Source: JAUIET01 sp964352475 (GTDB taxonomy: Bacteria; Pseudomonadota; Gammaproteobacteria; Pseudomonadales; JAUIET01). Taken from it: a stretch of 64,000 nucleotides of DNA. Of the stretch, positions 33,704 to 42,915 are shown in pieces; the stretch's first letter is position 1; each line of letters begins with the position of its first letter. The stretch spans positions 62,001 through 126,000 of the forward strand of contig CAYGSL010000006.1 in NCBI GenBank assembly GCA_964352475.1, in the 5' to 3' direction. The notes beneath the pieces are model-generated. The model was not told the origin of the DNA, did not search any database, and saw only the letters and a program-made list of their open reading frames with translations. The position numbers and the translations under genes were made by a program.

Positions 33704-34904
33704 TCAGAAACTGGCAAAACAGGGCGCACAACGAACAGAGCGCGATGGCGATGCTTACTTCGGTGATATGCTGCATCCCAAGCACAGCGACGGTGTAACT
33801 GATCAGGGCAGCGCCCACCGATTGGATGCAGCCATATATTGCAGACGCCTTACCTGCACCAAGACTAAAAGGAGCTAAAGCCTGTCCAGGTGACAGTGCC
33901 ATAATCACGCCGTGTCCGAAGCTTGCGAGCATAACAATTGCCAGCAGAAAAATGGCTGGCGGTACTGTAACCAGACTGACACCCGCTACTGAAATCCAGG
34001 CCACAGCAAGCGCTCCAACCCCGAACTGAATGCTGCGCTCAACACCAAAAATCGGCACCATAATCCGCACAATATAAATACCGCACGCCAGCGCGCAGTT
34101 AAAACAAGCAAGGATATAGCCATTCTGATCTGAGCTAGTCTGGTAGGTAGATGTACTCAGAAAAGAGTAGTTGCCAACAAACAATACCGTGCCGGACATC
34201 GCAAACATGTTGATTAAAGTACTCCGCAAAAATTGCCTGTTGCCAAGAATTTCTTTGCTAGACACGGAATTACCTAAAAGTCTTGGCTCGCTCTGACTAC
34301 TCTGCACAGACGCGCTCAATGTTTCTGGAATGCGCCAGGCAACACCCAGCATAGAAACCAAGGCAACAATAAACATACTAAAGAACAGGTCAGACCAGAC
34401 TAAAAACAATGAGAGGTAACCGCCCACGATGGGTAAGGCTATTGGAATCAAAGCCAGGAACATATAAAGGGTGGAAATCGCTCTGGTGGTGCCTTCTGCA
34501 CCATAGCGGTCGCGTAACATAGCGCGGGCGACAACGATGCCGGTCGCAGCCGCGAAACCTTGAAAAAAGCGCAATACCACCAGCACCTGAATGTTGGGTG
34601 CAATCGTGCACCCCAGGCTCACTAGCGCATAGAGCAATATCCCTGCAAGCAATAAAGGTTTACGTCCATATCGGTCTGACAATGAACCCCAGAAAAACGG
34701 GGCAAGACCATAGGCGAGAACGAATACATAAATGCTCAGCTGGGTGTCACTTAGGCGTGCGCTCAGATCCTCGGCCAGAGAAGGTAAAGAAGGCACCAAC
34801 AGATCTATGGACAGAGGTGCGAAGCAGGCCGGCACCGCAAGCAATCCATAGAATAAAAGGCTTTGCCGCTTGCTACCTGAGCGGCGGTGAATTGACGAAC
34901 TCAT
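33678..34904 (-). CDS. Bcr/CflA-family MFS exporter
   Basis: A 408-aa major facilitator with about 12 membrane segments. The N terminus LAVPACFAPLSIDLLVPSLP and SDRYGRKPLLLAGILLYALV between segments 2 and 3 are typical of the Bcr/CflA drug-resistance group, where Asp in segment 1 is proton-linked. It starts six bases after the DUF819 permease gene, so the two are cotranscribed. It may export a pathway intermediate rather than a drug; this is speculative. Confidence 0.86.
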   Translation of the reverse strand: MSSSIHRRSGSKRQSLLFYGLLAVPACFAPLSIDLLVPSLPSLAEDLSARLSDTQLSIYVFVLAYGLAPFFWGSLSDRYGRKPLLLAGILLYALVSLGCTIAPNIQVLVVLRFFQGFAAATGIVVARAMLRDRYGAEGTTRAISTLYMFLALIPIALPIVGGYLSLFLVWSDLFFSMFIVALVSMLGVAWRIPETLSASVQSSQSEPRLLGNSVSSKEILGNRQFLRSTLINMFAMSGTVLFVGNYSFLSTSTYQTSSDQNGYILACFNCALACGIYIVRIMVPIFGVERSIQFGVGALAVAWISVAGVSLVTVPPAIFLLAIVMLASFGHGVIMALSPGQALAPFSLGAGKASAIYGCIQSVGAALISYTVAVLGMQHITEVSIAIALCSLCALFCQFLIRSSLESA

Positions 34905-34910
34905 GAATGG

Positions 34911-36038
34911 TCAGCTCAACAGGGCGGTAACGCTGATACCAATAAAATTAGCAATCACATAACCAAATATGCCGCACATGATGCCGGGGGTTACCAGGTT
35001 GCGCCAACCGTGTGATATTGCCACGGCAGCCGTGGGCGCCGGCCCAACCAGTGCCGCTCCCGATCCAATGATGGCTTCGGCAAGATTAAGCTTCAGTGCT
35101 CTCGCGGCAAATAGAACAACAGTCAAATGACAAAACAGAATAAACATGCCATACACAAACAAGATAAACGCCGAAGACAGAAACGCAACGGCGTTAGTAC
35201 CAGCACCAACGATGGCGAAGAACATGTACATAAACAGCATACCCAATTCAAAATCACCGCGCAGTCGCGCCAATTGCTTAGGAAAAGTATTAGCGATAAG
35301 AATTGTGATGATCGTGATAAACAAAATGTTGTAGCGTTGTAGATTCAACCATTGGCCAAGCTGGTCGGCCACGGCGCATATAACGCAACTTATCGCTATT
35401 GCCGCACTAACATGAGTTAAATGAAATTCTGCTGTTGTCTCTTGTTCTGCCGCAACGTTGCCCTGCCCTGCTGCCGCCCCGTCGGGCGAAACCCAGCGCA
35501 CTATCCAGCTGATGGTTGGAATCATCATTAACAGCATTAAAGCGGTAATACTAACCACACTGCTGGCACTAATTGCCACACTGAATTCGGTTTCTGTCAT
35601 TTCAACGGCTTGCGACACTGCCAGAAAGTTCACCGCCCCGCCTATCCACCCACCAGTGTAAGTTCCAGCAACCTTGGGCCCAATTTCGCCCAGATCCAGC
35701 AAGTAAAATCCTAGCACTGCGCCCAAAACAGTACCCATACTGGCTATGCAAAACGTGATCATTACCGGTCCGCTCTCGGCGAAAATCTTTCGAAGATCTG
35801 CCTTGAATAACAACAACGGGATAGCCAGCGGCACTAAAGAGCCCCCTACAAAGCCGAAGGCTGCGGCTTCATAAGGAATGATATGGGTGTTCGATAACAA
35901 CATGGCCACCACCAAAACCCATACCACCCCGGAGGTTTTCTTCAATACAGGGTGCTGGTCAACCCAAAAACCCAGCCACGCCAGGCCCATGATGATTGCC
36001 AATATCGCAAAGGTATCGGTTGCGGGTATTAAGGTCAT
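34911..36038 (-). CDS. DUF819 family membrane protein
   Basis: Integral membrane protein of about 11 segments, 375 aa from the ATG at 36038, which has GGAG eight bases upstream. The segments SGPVMITFCIASMGTVLGAV, KVAGTYTGGWIGGAVNFLAV and SGAALVGPAPTAAVAISHGW are characteristic of DUF819 (YjcL-like) proteins, which resemble sodium-coupled carriers and are of unknown substrate. Two directly repeated CCCATTA motifs ten bases apart lie 52-70 bases upstream, pointing to coregulation with the catabolic operon. Confidence 0.84.
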   Translation of the reverse strand: MTLIPATDTFAILAIIMGLAWLGFWVDQHPVLKKTSGVVWVLVVAMLLSNTHIIPYEAAAFGFVGGSLVPLAIPLLLFKADLRKIFAESGPVMITFCIASMGTVLGAVLGFYLLDLGEIGPKVAGTYTGGWIGGAVNFLAVSQAVEMTETEFSVAISASSVVSITALMLLMMIPTISWIVRWVSPDGAAAGQGNVAAEQETTAEFHLTHVSAAIAISCVICAVADQLGQWLNLQRYNILFITIITILIANTFPKQLARLRGDFELGMLFMYMFFAIVGAGTNAVAFLSSAFILFVYGMFILFCHLTVVLFAARALKLNLAEAIIGSGAALVGPAPTAAVAISHGWRNLVTPGIMCGIFGYVIANFIGISVTALLS

Positions 36039-36089
36039 GAGCACGCGCTCCACAATGCAGCGGCCGATTGGGCACGGCCACGCTCCAAG

Positions 36090-36107
36090 CCCCATTAAAT
36101 CCCATTA
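36090..36107 (+). promoter_or_regulatory. Direct repeat of CCCATTA motif, 10-bp period
   Basis: CCCCATTA at 36090-36097 and ATCCCATTA at 36099-36107 are direct repeats one helical turn apart, upstream of the DUF819-exporter unit. They match the copies near the GntR gene. Confidence 0.5.
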
Positions 36108-36255
36108 TTAAAGGCAACTCAACCGCCTATTTAAATGCCCCGAAATGACTACAGCGATGATGAAATTTCGATCTACCCGTCAATATTACTCATAAGCTAT
36201 TGTTTAATAACAAAATTATTATCATCAAATAGATGGGAGCCGACTAGAAGCAAAC

Positions 36256-36264
36256 ATCCCATTA
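36256..36264 (+). promoter_or_regulatory. ATCCCATTA motif upstream of TonB receptor gene
   Basis: An exact copy of the motif lies 128 bases before the receptor ATG, within the 353-base region between 36038 and 36392. That region is otherwise AT-rich and holds no recognisable gene. Confidence 0.45.
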
Positions 36265-36391
36265 ATCACATTAAAAGCTTGATTTGTGATTTCTCTATAT
36301 ACTATGATACCGCCAGCCGCCCAACTCCACTTCTGTGGGCAAATGAGCGTCTCAAACAACAATGAGTGATGCAAATCCCGAGGATATTCGC

Positions 36392-38809
36392 ATGAAGATA
36401 AAGGCCATTCTTGGTGGACTGGTACCGATCACTGCGCTTAGTAGCGTAGCCGCATTTCCAGCCATAGCACAGAACACAGTAACCCTAGAGGAAGTGGTAG
36501 TGACCGCTCAGCGGCGTCAGCAAAATTTGCAAGACGTACCAATTAGTGTATCGGCATACTCTGGAGACTTTCTGGAGAAAGCCAATATTCGTTCTGCAAC
36601 CGAATATTTGTCTCTAACGCCTAACGTCAGCTTTACAGAAGATGGTCAAACTGGCTCACGCGGTCTGGGCATTTCAATTCGTGGCGTGAACAATCTGGTA
36701 TCTGGGGAGAACGCATTTATCAACTCGATCGGCGTCTATCTGGATGAGTTCAGTATTGCGTCAGTGCCTAACCAGGTCGCCAACCCGCAGCTTCCTGATA
36801 TGGAGCGTGTGGAAGTATTGCGTGGCCCGCAGGGCACATACTTTGGCCGCAACTCAGTAGGTGGTGCGTTGAACCTGACCACCAAGAAGCCAACTGATGA
36901 ATTCGAAGGCTCTATATCTGCAGGATTCGAAGACATTGACGGTTCCGGGAATCAATACAGCGTGACCGGTGTCTTGAACATTCCAATTTCTGATTCCTTT
37001 GCCGCTAGAGGTGTGTTGTTTTATGAAGATAGTGACGGGTATGTAGAGAATGCCTGTGCTGCAGGTGCCAGTGCTGCTTCTTGTCCGGCAGCAGCTGCCA
37101 ACGGCTTCACACCAAATGGCGCAGACGGCAGCGAGCGTGACGCATTAATGTTCCGCCTCAACACACAATGGGACATCTCTGATAGAACGCGTGTGAGCAC
37201 AACATTCATTTACGGGGAAGACGATCAGGGAACGGATGAGAATGTTCCCTCCGGCAGACTTGACCTCGATTCCATCGATACGTTTGGCCTAACCCAGGCA
37301 CTTGATCCCGGAACAGGGTTTTATCCGAACAATCGGAATACATTAAGCCATGATCTGGACGAGCACACCCAGAATGAATCGACTGTGGCCATCCTCAACA
37401 TTGAGCACGAAATCAGTGACACTCTGACTCTTAAGTCGGTAACCGGCTTCATCGATGCTGAACTGGATCGATTCTTTGACAATGATCTGGTCGGTGGCTT
37501 CGACGCCTTGCGCCGAATAAACCTGTACGAGGGATTTTCCTGGAGCACTGAGCTCAGACTGGAGTGGAGCACCGATAAAAACGATTTGATACTTGGCTTG
37601 TTGTATGCGGAAGATGATCAAGAGCAACAGAACAGTGTTGAAGTATCTACGCAGCCGACTGCCAACTTCAATGGTGTGGGTGTGTTGCCACCGTTCCCGG
37701 AAGGCCTTGGCCTGGCACGAAACAATAAGAACTTTGAAGTCGAAAGCTTTGCCTTGTTTGCCGATTACACCGCGCGCCTGAACGATCACTGGGAGTTCAC
37801 CTTCGGGGCCCGCTATACCAAAGACGATGTACTCAATGAGCTTGAAGGCTTTGGCATTCGACCCGATGGCGGCGGCCCCCCTACGTTTATCAACTTTGCG
37901 CGAGCACCTGCCAGCGGCAGCGAGAGCTTTACTAACGTTTCACCTCGATTGGTCGTTCGTTACTTGATTAATGATGACCACAACATGTATTTCACATGGT
38001 CTGAGGGCTACAAAGCGGGTGGCACAAGCGTAGGTAATGACCCTAGTGCTGCTGGAGCAAATGGTCCGATCAGCGTTCCTTATAATGAAGAGACGCTGAC
38101 TAATCTTGAAGTAGGCTATAAAGGCGAATTCGCAGATGGTCGTGTAAGACTGAATGCGTCTATCTTCCATCTGGAATGGGACGACATGCAGTTTGAGTCA
38201 TTCAGATTCCTCGTGCCTGGCGACCTGTCATCCAACTTTGAACAAACAATTAACATTGCCGGCGCTGAAGCCAGTGGTGCGGAGTTTGAATTGATGGCAG
38301 CTGTAACAGAAGGCCTGACCATTAGTGCCAGTGCGGGTTACCTGGACACCGAAATCACCAGCAATACCACTGCTGAGATTACCGGCGGCTTTGTCGTTAA
38401 CCTGCAGGGATTGGAGATACCCAAGTCGCCTGAGCTAACAGCAAGTTTTGCTGCTGAGTATCGCTTCCCAATGGGTGGTAATGAAGGCTGGGCCCGAGTT
38501 GAGTTTATACATCGCGATGGACAATACTCTGACATTGAAGGCTTAACCAATCGCCAGACAAATGGCCCATCACCTAACAGTGGGCTTGCACGTAACTCAC
38601 CGGATGAGTTCCCCTACCTAAGCCCAGATTATGATGTGGTCAATTTTCGGGTTGGATTTGATGCAGACCGTTTCAGCTTGAGTGCTTATGCCCAGAACCT
38701 GGGTGATGAAGAGTATTACACTGGCACCCAGGAGAACTTTGGTGTGAGTGGAATACGACTGCGCCCTCACCCACGCATCATTGGTTTGAGCGGCACCCTC
38801 CGCTTTTAG
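36392..38809 (+). CDS. TonB-dependent outer-membrane receptor
   Basis: Energy-coupled outer-membrane importer, 805 aa. A signal peptide ends near FPAIAQ. The TonB-box region VTLEEVVVTAQRRQQNLQDV follows, then the plug domain with VEVLRGPQGTYFGRNSVGGALN and TKKPTDEFEG, then a 22-strand barrel ending in Phe (LSGTLRF). The sequence is of the Gln-Asp-Val-Pro type common in marine gammaproteobacteria and sphingomonads, where substrates include oligosaccharides, lignin aromatics and terpenoids. The ATG at 36392 is preceded by GAGGA; a Met ten codons upstream is less likely. The operator-like motif upstream ties it to the catabolic operon. Confidence 0.95.
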   Translation: MKIKAILGGLVPITALSSVAAFPAIAQNTVTLEEVVVTAQRRQQNLQDVPISVSAYSGDFLEKANIRSATEYLSLTPNVSFTEDGQTGSRGLGISIRGVNNLVSGENAFINSIGVYLDEFSIASVPNQVANPQLPDMERVEVLRGPQGTYFGRNSVGGALNLTTKKPTDEFEGSISAGFEDIDGSGNQYSVTGVLNIPISDSFAARGVLFYEDSDGYVENACAAGASAASCPAAAANGFTPNGADGSERDALMFRLNTQWDISDRTRVSTTFIYGEDDQGTDENVPSGRLDLDSIDTFGLTQALDPGTGFYPNNRNTLSHDLDEHTQNESTVAILNIEHEISDTLTLKSVTGFIDAELDRFFDNDLVGGFDALRRINLYEGFSWSTELRLEWSTDKNDLILGLLYAEDDQEQQNSVEVSTQPTANFNGVGVLPPFPEGLGLARNNKNFEVESFALFADYTARLNDHWEFTFGARYTKDDVLNELEGFGIRPDGGGPPTFINFARAPASGSESFTNVSPRLVVRYLINDDHNMYFTWSEGYKAGGTSVGNDPSAAGANGPISVPYNEETLTNLEVGYKGEFADGRVRLNASIFHLEWDDMQFESFRFLVPGDLSSNFEQTINIAGAEASGAEFELMAAVTEGLTISASAGYLDTEITSNTTAEITGGFVVNLQGLEIPKSPELTASFAAEYRFPMGGNEGWARVEFIHRDGQYSDIEGLTNRQTNGPSPNSGLARNSPDEFPYLSPDYDVVNFRVGFDADRFSLSAYAQNLGDEEYYTGTQENFGVSGIRLRPHPRIIGLSGTLRF

Positions 38810-38823
38810 GCGGGGCTCGCGCG

Positions 38824-40185
38824 ATGTTGCGCGCACTTCAGACCTTTAGAAAGCGCCGTTTTATCACGGCGCTTTTTTTTGCTCTGCTCCTGCTGCCGCT
38901 GAAGCTTTCTGCAGTTGAAAATTCATCGCCCAATGTGGTCATTGTTCTGACCGATGATATGGGCTACGGCGATATTGGCGCGAACGGCGCAACACTCATC
39001 AAAACGCCAAATATCGATAAGCTGGCGAAAAGCGGGCTAAACTTCACGAACTTTTATGCCAGTGCGAATGTATGCACCCCTTCACGAGCTGGTTTGATGA
39101 CCGGACGCTACGCACTACGGATGGGTTTAGCCAAGGGTGTATTGTCCGCTGAGTCCAGTGGCGGCTTGCCTGTCACGGAAGAAACCATCGGCGAACTTGC
39201 CCAGCGCGCCGGAGTAAGGACCTCACTCATTGGGAAATGGCATCTCGGTTCGTTCCCAGATCACCACCCCATGAATCATGGCTGGCAAGAATTCTTTGGC
39301 ACGCCGCACAGCAACGACATGCCAGACTTCGCACTTTTTAGTGGCCGCAAGAAAGTTGAGCAGCCGGTAGATCAATCCAGCTTAACCGAGCGCTACACAA
39401 AGCAGGCAACAGAGTTTATTAGCCGAAACGCGCAGCAACCGTTTCTGCTCATGGTCTCGCACAACATGCCGCACATTCCTTTGTATGCATCGAAGCATTT
39501 TCAAGGACGCTCCGCTGCCGGAACTTATGGCGATGTAATTGAGGAGCTTGATGCCAGCGTTGGGCGAGTTATCGATGAACTGCGCACGCAAGGAATATTG
39601 GAAAACACACTTGTTATCTTTACCAGCGATAACGGCCCGTTTTTTGAAGGCAGTGTTAGCGGATTGAAGGGCGGAAAAGGCAATGGATGGGACGGTGGCT
39701 ATCGCGTTCCTGCTGTCGTCAGCTGGCCAGCAAAGCTCAAGCAAGCTCGAGTGGTTAACACAATAGCTAGCAATCTGGACATACTTCCTACGCTTGCTGC
39801 TATTTGGGAAATTAAACCCCTGGCGAAAGATATGGATGGGCGCAGCCTACTCGGCGTGATCGGTGGCGCCGATCAAAGTGCACATGATTTACTATACTAC
39901 TTCAATAATGAACAAGTCATCGGAGTAAGAAACCAACGCTGGAAACTGTTAACGCACGTGTATTATCGACGCTCACTTGGGGCCTTCGAAAAATTTGACC
40001 AGCTTGATGGTTTCTCAGGATCCTATGACATGCTATTTGATATGAGTAGCGCCGGCGGAGAACAGTACAGCGTTGCAAACCAACAACCAGCTGCTTTGGA
40101 AAAACTAAAATCACAATTGATGTTAGCTCGTCAGCGCTTTGCGCCAATGATGCTGCAAGCACCTGACGCAACCTTTCCGAAATAG
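38824..40185 (+). CDS. Secreted sulfatase (arylsulfatase family)
   Basis: Formylglycine-dependent sulfatase. The motif CTPSRAGLMTGRY, with the Cys converted to formylglycine, is at about residue 79. VLTDDMGYGDIG supplies metal-binding Asp residues, and GKWHLG and TSDNGPF are also present. An N-terminal basic and hydrophobic stretch, residues 10-30, looks like a signal peptide. The codons for residues 9-19 coincide with a strong hairpin-plus-T-run, so upstream transcription probably stops inside this gene. The anaerobic or aerobic maturase is not in the window. Confidence 0.92.
   Translation: MLRALQTFRKRRFITALFFALLLLPLKLSAVENSSPNVVIVLTDDMGYGDIGANGATLIKTPNIDKLAKSGLNFTNFYASANVCTPSRAGLMTGRYALRMGLAKGVLSAESSGGLPVTEETIGELAQRAGVRTSLIGKWHLGSFPDHHPMNHGWQEFFGTPHSNDMPDFALFSGRKKVEQPVDQSSLTERYTKQATEFISRNAQQPFLLMVSHNMPHIPLYASKHFQGRSAAGTYGDVIEELDASVGRVIDELRTQGILENTLVIFTSDNGPFFEGSVSGLKGGKGNGWDGGYRVPAVVSWPAKLKQARVVNTIASNLDILPTLAAIWEIKPLAKDMDGRSLLGVIGGADQSAHDLLYYFNNEQVIGVRNQRWKLLTHVYYRRSLGAFEKFDQLDGFSGSYDMLFDMSSAGGEQYSVANQQPAALEKLKSQLMLARQRFAPMMLQAPDATFPK
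38850..38880 (+). terminator. Rho-independent terminator of the TonB receptor gene, inside the sulfatase signal-peptide codons
   Basis: GCGCCG (38853-38858) pairs with CGGCGC (38867-38872), extended by AAA with TTT, and is followed by eight T residues (38873-38880). It lies 41 bases after the receptor stop and 27 bases after the sulfatase ATG. Confidence 0.85.
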
Positions 40186-40187
40186 AT

Positions 40188-40264
40188 TGGCGTCCACGGC
40201 AGGAGTCGAACCTGCGACCCTTCGCTTAGGAGGCGAATGCTCTATCCAGCTGAGCTACGCGGAC
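40188..40264 (-). tRNA. tRNA-Arg (anticodon CCU)
   Basis: A 77-base cloverleaf including an encoded CCA. Acceptor GTCCGCG pairs with CGTGGAC with one G-U. The D arm is AGCTCAGCTGGATAGAGC. Anticodon stem TTCGC/GCGAA encloses CTCCTAA with CCT as anticodon, reading AGG. The T arm has GGTTCGACTCC. It lies two bases from the end of the convergent sulfatase gene. Confidence 0.95.
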
Positions 40265-40304
40265 GTGGCGGGGAGCATACACTTTTTTCAAGTATTTCTC
40301 ATTC

Positions 40305-40865
40305 TCAAGACCTTCGTTTTGTTAGCAGTGCAGCCAAATCCGGGTTCTTTTGAATTATTTCTTCATCGCTCAGCCCGGTGATTTCGTGAGGAAATACCAA
40401 CCACTGTTCTGTTTCATGAAGATAAAAATCTGGTGCAAGCTGTGTTTGATTGCGATTTGGCTTATACCAGGGGCATGCAATCTTGATCCCTGCTGGCGGG
40501 CTGGTCAGTCGGTGGTCCAGCTCTTCCATAACAGCCTGCAAGCTACGGCCTGTGTCAAATACGTCGTCTACTAACAACAGCTGATCATCTTCGCTCAGTT
40601 TCTCGAGTAAATACCCCAGATTATGCACTTGCACGGTCTTCTTCTGCTGATCAATACCGCTGTGGTAAGCCGATGTTCTAATCGCGATGTGGTCCGATTC
40701 GCAGCCCAGAACTTGCAGAAACTCCTGTATAGCGATACCGACCGGAGCACCCCCACGCCATATTCCCACTATAAAACTGGGTCGAAAACCGCTGTCATAA
40801 ATCTGCGCAGCCAGTTCGAACGAGTCGCGCAGCAAATCGTCAGCTGTTATATAAAACTTATCCAT
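40305..40865 (-). CDS. Hypoxanthine/guanine-type phosphoribosyltransferase
   Basis: Type I phosphoribosyltransferase with the PRPP loop LLLVDDVFDTGRS at residues 96-108 and the FIVGIWRGGAPVGIAIQEFL segment at 31-50. The C-terminal FPHEITGL resembles archaeal-type and Hpt-like enzymes. Its start overlaps the end of mtnA by eight bases, so it likely takes part in the same nucleoside and methylthio salvage as mtnA and the phosphorylase across the divergent promoter. The base preference is uncertain. Confidence 0.82.
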   Translation of the reverse strand: MDKFYITADDLLRDSFELAAQIYDSGFRPSFIVGIWRGGAPVGIAIQEFLQVLGCESDHIAIRTSAYHSGIDQQKKTVQVHNLGYLLEKLSEDDQLLLVDDVFDTGRSLQAVMEELDHRLTSPPAGIKIACPWYKPNRNQTQLAPDFYLHETEQWLVFPHEITGLSDEEIIQKNPDLAALLTKRRS

Positions 40866-41988
40866 CAGACGCCATGTTATCTAATGCAAAATGCTCGGGA
40901 AACATTTGGCTGAGCGCAGTAAGATCGGCATCTACTACACCGCGTTCCGTTATCAGTGAGGTAACGTAGTTGGCCGGTGTGACATCAAACGCATAATTGC
41001 TGTAAGCAGTCGTCTCGATGCCAGCCTCATCGCCACAGAGTCGCACCGTACTTAACTCACCGGCACTGCTTAAGCCACTTATAGCTATCACTTCTTCAGC
41101 ACCGCGCTGCTCAATAGGTATGTCTGCTGCAGATTTCGCGCCGTACCAATCAATAGAAGAAGAAGGTGCCGCTACATAAAAAGGCACACCATTCGCTTTT
41201 GCGGACAAGGCCTTCAAGTAAGTGCCTATTTTATTGCACACATCACCGTTTACCAGAGTTCGATCAGTGCCAACAATGCAACAGTCAACCTGGCCGGTTT
41301 GCATCAGATGACCTGCGGCGTTGTCGGCAATCACAGTATGCGGCACGCCATGAGCTGCTAATTCCCACGCAGTGAGGTACAAACCCTGGTTTCGTGGGCG
41401 TGTTTCCGAGACCCAGACATGCACGTTTATCCCGGAAGCGTGAGCCTTGTAAACTGGTGCCAATGCAGTGCCCCAATCAACTGTTGCCAGCCAGCCGGCA
41501 TTGCAGTGGGTCATTACATTAACGAACCCGTTTTTTGCTTCAGCCATGTCCGCAAGCAAAGCAGCGCCATGTTCGCCTATAGTCTCGCAGGCCTTCACAT
41601 CCTCATCACACAAGCGCGACGCAAATTGCCAGGCATGCTCAATGCGATGTTCTGGCAGGTGCTCCATCAGTTCAGCCCGCAGCGACTCAACGGCCCAACG
41701 CAAGTTAATTGCGGTGGGCCGGGTTGCTATCAGCATATCACTGGCTTTAATGAGCATAGCGTTACTGCAATCTTCACGCATGGCAAGCGCCATCCCATAA
41801 GCAGCGGTTGCACCAATCAATGGTGCGCCGCGAACTTGCATTGAAGAAATAGCGGTCGCAGCTTCCAAAACTGTATTCAGGCTTACGATATCGAACTGAT
41901 ACGGTAATTTAGTCTGATCAATTATTTGTACCGAGCCCAGGGCCTGGTCGAACCAGATTGTTCGGTAGTGAGTATCTCGTACGAGCAT
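40858..41988 (-). CDS. mtnA: Methylthioribose-1-phosphate isomerase
   Basis: Converts 5-methylthioribose-1-phosphate to the ribulose isomer in methionine salvage. Family segments are MQVRGAPLIGATAAYGMAL near the N terminus, VMTHCNAGWLATVDWGTALA with the catalytic Cys, and IVGTDRTLVNGDVCNKIGTY with the catalytic Asp. The length, 376 aa, is slightly above usual. No clear ribosome-binding site precedes the ATG at 41988. It is divergent from the purine nucleoside phosphorylase gene, which can supply its substrate. Confidence 0.94.
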   Translation of the reverse strand: MLVRDTHYRTIWFDQALGSVQIIDQTKLPYQFDIVSLNTVLEAATAISSMQVRGAPLIGATAAYGMALAMREDCSNAMLIKASDMLIATRPTAINLRWAVESLRAELMEHLPEHRIEHAWQFASRLCDEDVKACETIGEHGAALLADMAEAKNGFVNVMTHCNAGWLATVDWGTALAPVYKAHASGINVHVWVSETRPRNQGLYLTAWELAAHGVPHTVIADNAAGHLMQTGQVDCCIVGTDRTLVNGDVCNKIGTYLKALSAKANGVPFYVAAPSSSIDWYGAKSAADIPIEQRGAEEVIAISGLSSAGELSTVRLCGDEAGIETTAYSNYAFDVTPANYVTSLITERGVVDADLTALSQMFPEHFALDNMASDG

Positions 41989-42054
41989 GGCAAGCGTTAA
42001 TAAACAAACATCGTGATGGTAGTATACCGTGCGCCTGAATTAACCGGATATACA

Positions 42055-42888
42055 ATGCAATTAAGAGAACGCTTAAACACATCACTCGCCAGCTTTACAT
42101 CTCCTTTTAGCGTAGACATCTGTTTAATGCTAGGCACAGGGCTGGGGGACACTCTTGTGCAACTGCAAGATCGCGGGCTTGAGGTAGTGGATACCATCGC
42201 CTACGAGAATATTGCGGCGTTTCCTCACAGCGGTGTGGTCAGCCACAAAGGTGATCTGGTGTTTGCGCGCATGGACAAGCTAACACTTTGCATCTTTCAA
42301 GGTCGATTTCATTTGTATGAAGGCTGGTCTGCGCTGGACGTGGCTTTCCCAATCTATTTGGGCCGTGAATTGGGTGCCACTAAACTGATAATCAGTAACG
42401 CGGCCGGTGCCCTAAACCCTGAGTTTACAGTTGGCGGATTGATGGTCATCGAAGACCATCTAAATTTTACCGGGCATAATCCGCTGATAGGCTGGCAAGA
42501 CGAGTCGATTGGACCCTTGTTCCCGGATATGTCGCAAGCTTATTCCAGAATCAGTGCACAGCACGCGTTTGATAGCGCAAGTGAGGCTGGCATTTTCATG
42601 CATCAAGGCGTGTACGCGGGTGTTCTGGGCCCATCTCTTGAAACTTCAGCAGAGCGCCGCTGGTTGCGCTCCGCAGGCGGTGATGCCGTTGGTATGTCTA
42701 CGGTGATGGAAGTAATCGCTGCCAAGCAGTGCGGCATGGATGTGCTGGGCATCTCTGCAATAACTAACGTGGCAACTGGTTTGGAAAATCAGCCAGCGGA
42801 CAGCATAGAGAATGTGTTGGCTGCTGCGGCAGATGCTGCAAAGAAATTTGCAGCCGTTCTGCCAGGCATTCTTGAAAACAGTAAATAG
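42055..42888 (+). CDS. Purine nucleoside phosphorylase / methylthioadenosine phosphorylase family
   Basis: Trimeric-type nucleoside phosphorylase. The phosphate-binding LMLGTGLGD, IFQGRFHLYEGW, SNAAGALNPEF and the C-terminal VGMSTVMEVIAAK, ISAITNVATGL follow the PunA pattern. The ISAITN form, with Asn, is typical of purine (inosine/guanosine) phosphorylases; methylthioadenosine phosphorylases have Asp there. The ATG at 42055 gives the expected 25 residues before the LGTGLG motif; a GTG or ATG near 42013 is possible. Confidence 0.9.
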   Translation: MQLRERLNTSLASFTSPFSVDICLMLGTGLGDTLVQLQDRGLEVVDTIAYENIAAFPHSGVVSHKGDLVFARMDKLTLCIFQGRFHLYEGWSALDVAFPIYLGRELGATKLIISNAAGALNPEFTVGGLMVIEDHLNFTGHNPLIGWQDESIGPLFPDMSQAYSRISAQHAFDSASEAGIFMHQGVYAGVLGPSLETSAERRWLRSAGGDAVGMSTVMEVIAAKQCGMDVLGISAITNVATGLENQPADSIENVLAAAADAAKKFAAVLPGILENSK

Positions 42889-42915
42889 GTGACGAAGCAA
42901 AGCTTGCAGCGCGGT

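Noticed and set aside
36135..36365. 76-codon plus-strand frame before the TonB receptor
   Set aside because: AT-rich regulatory region, no ribosome-binding site, no recognisable protein character.
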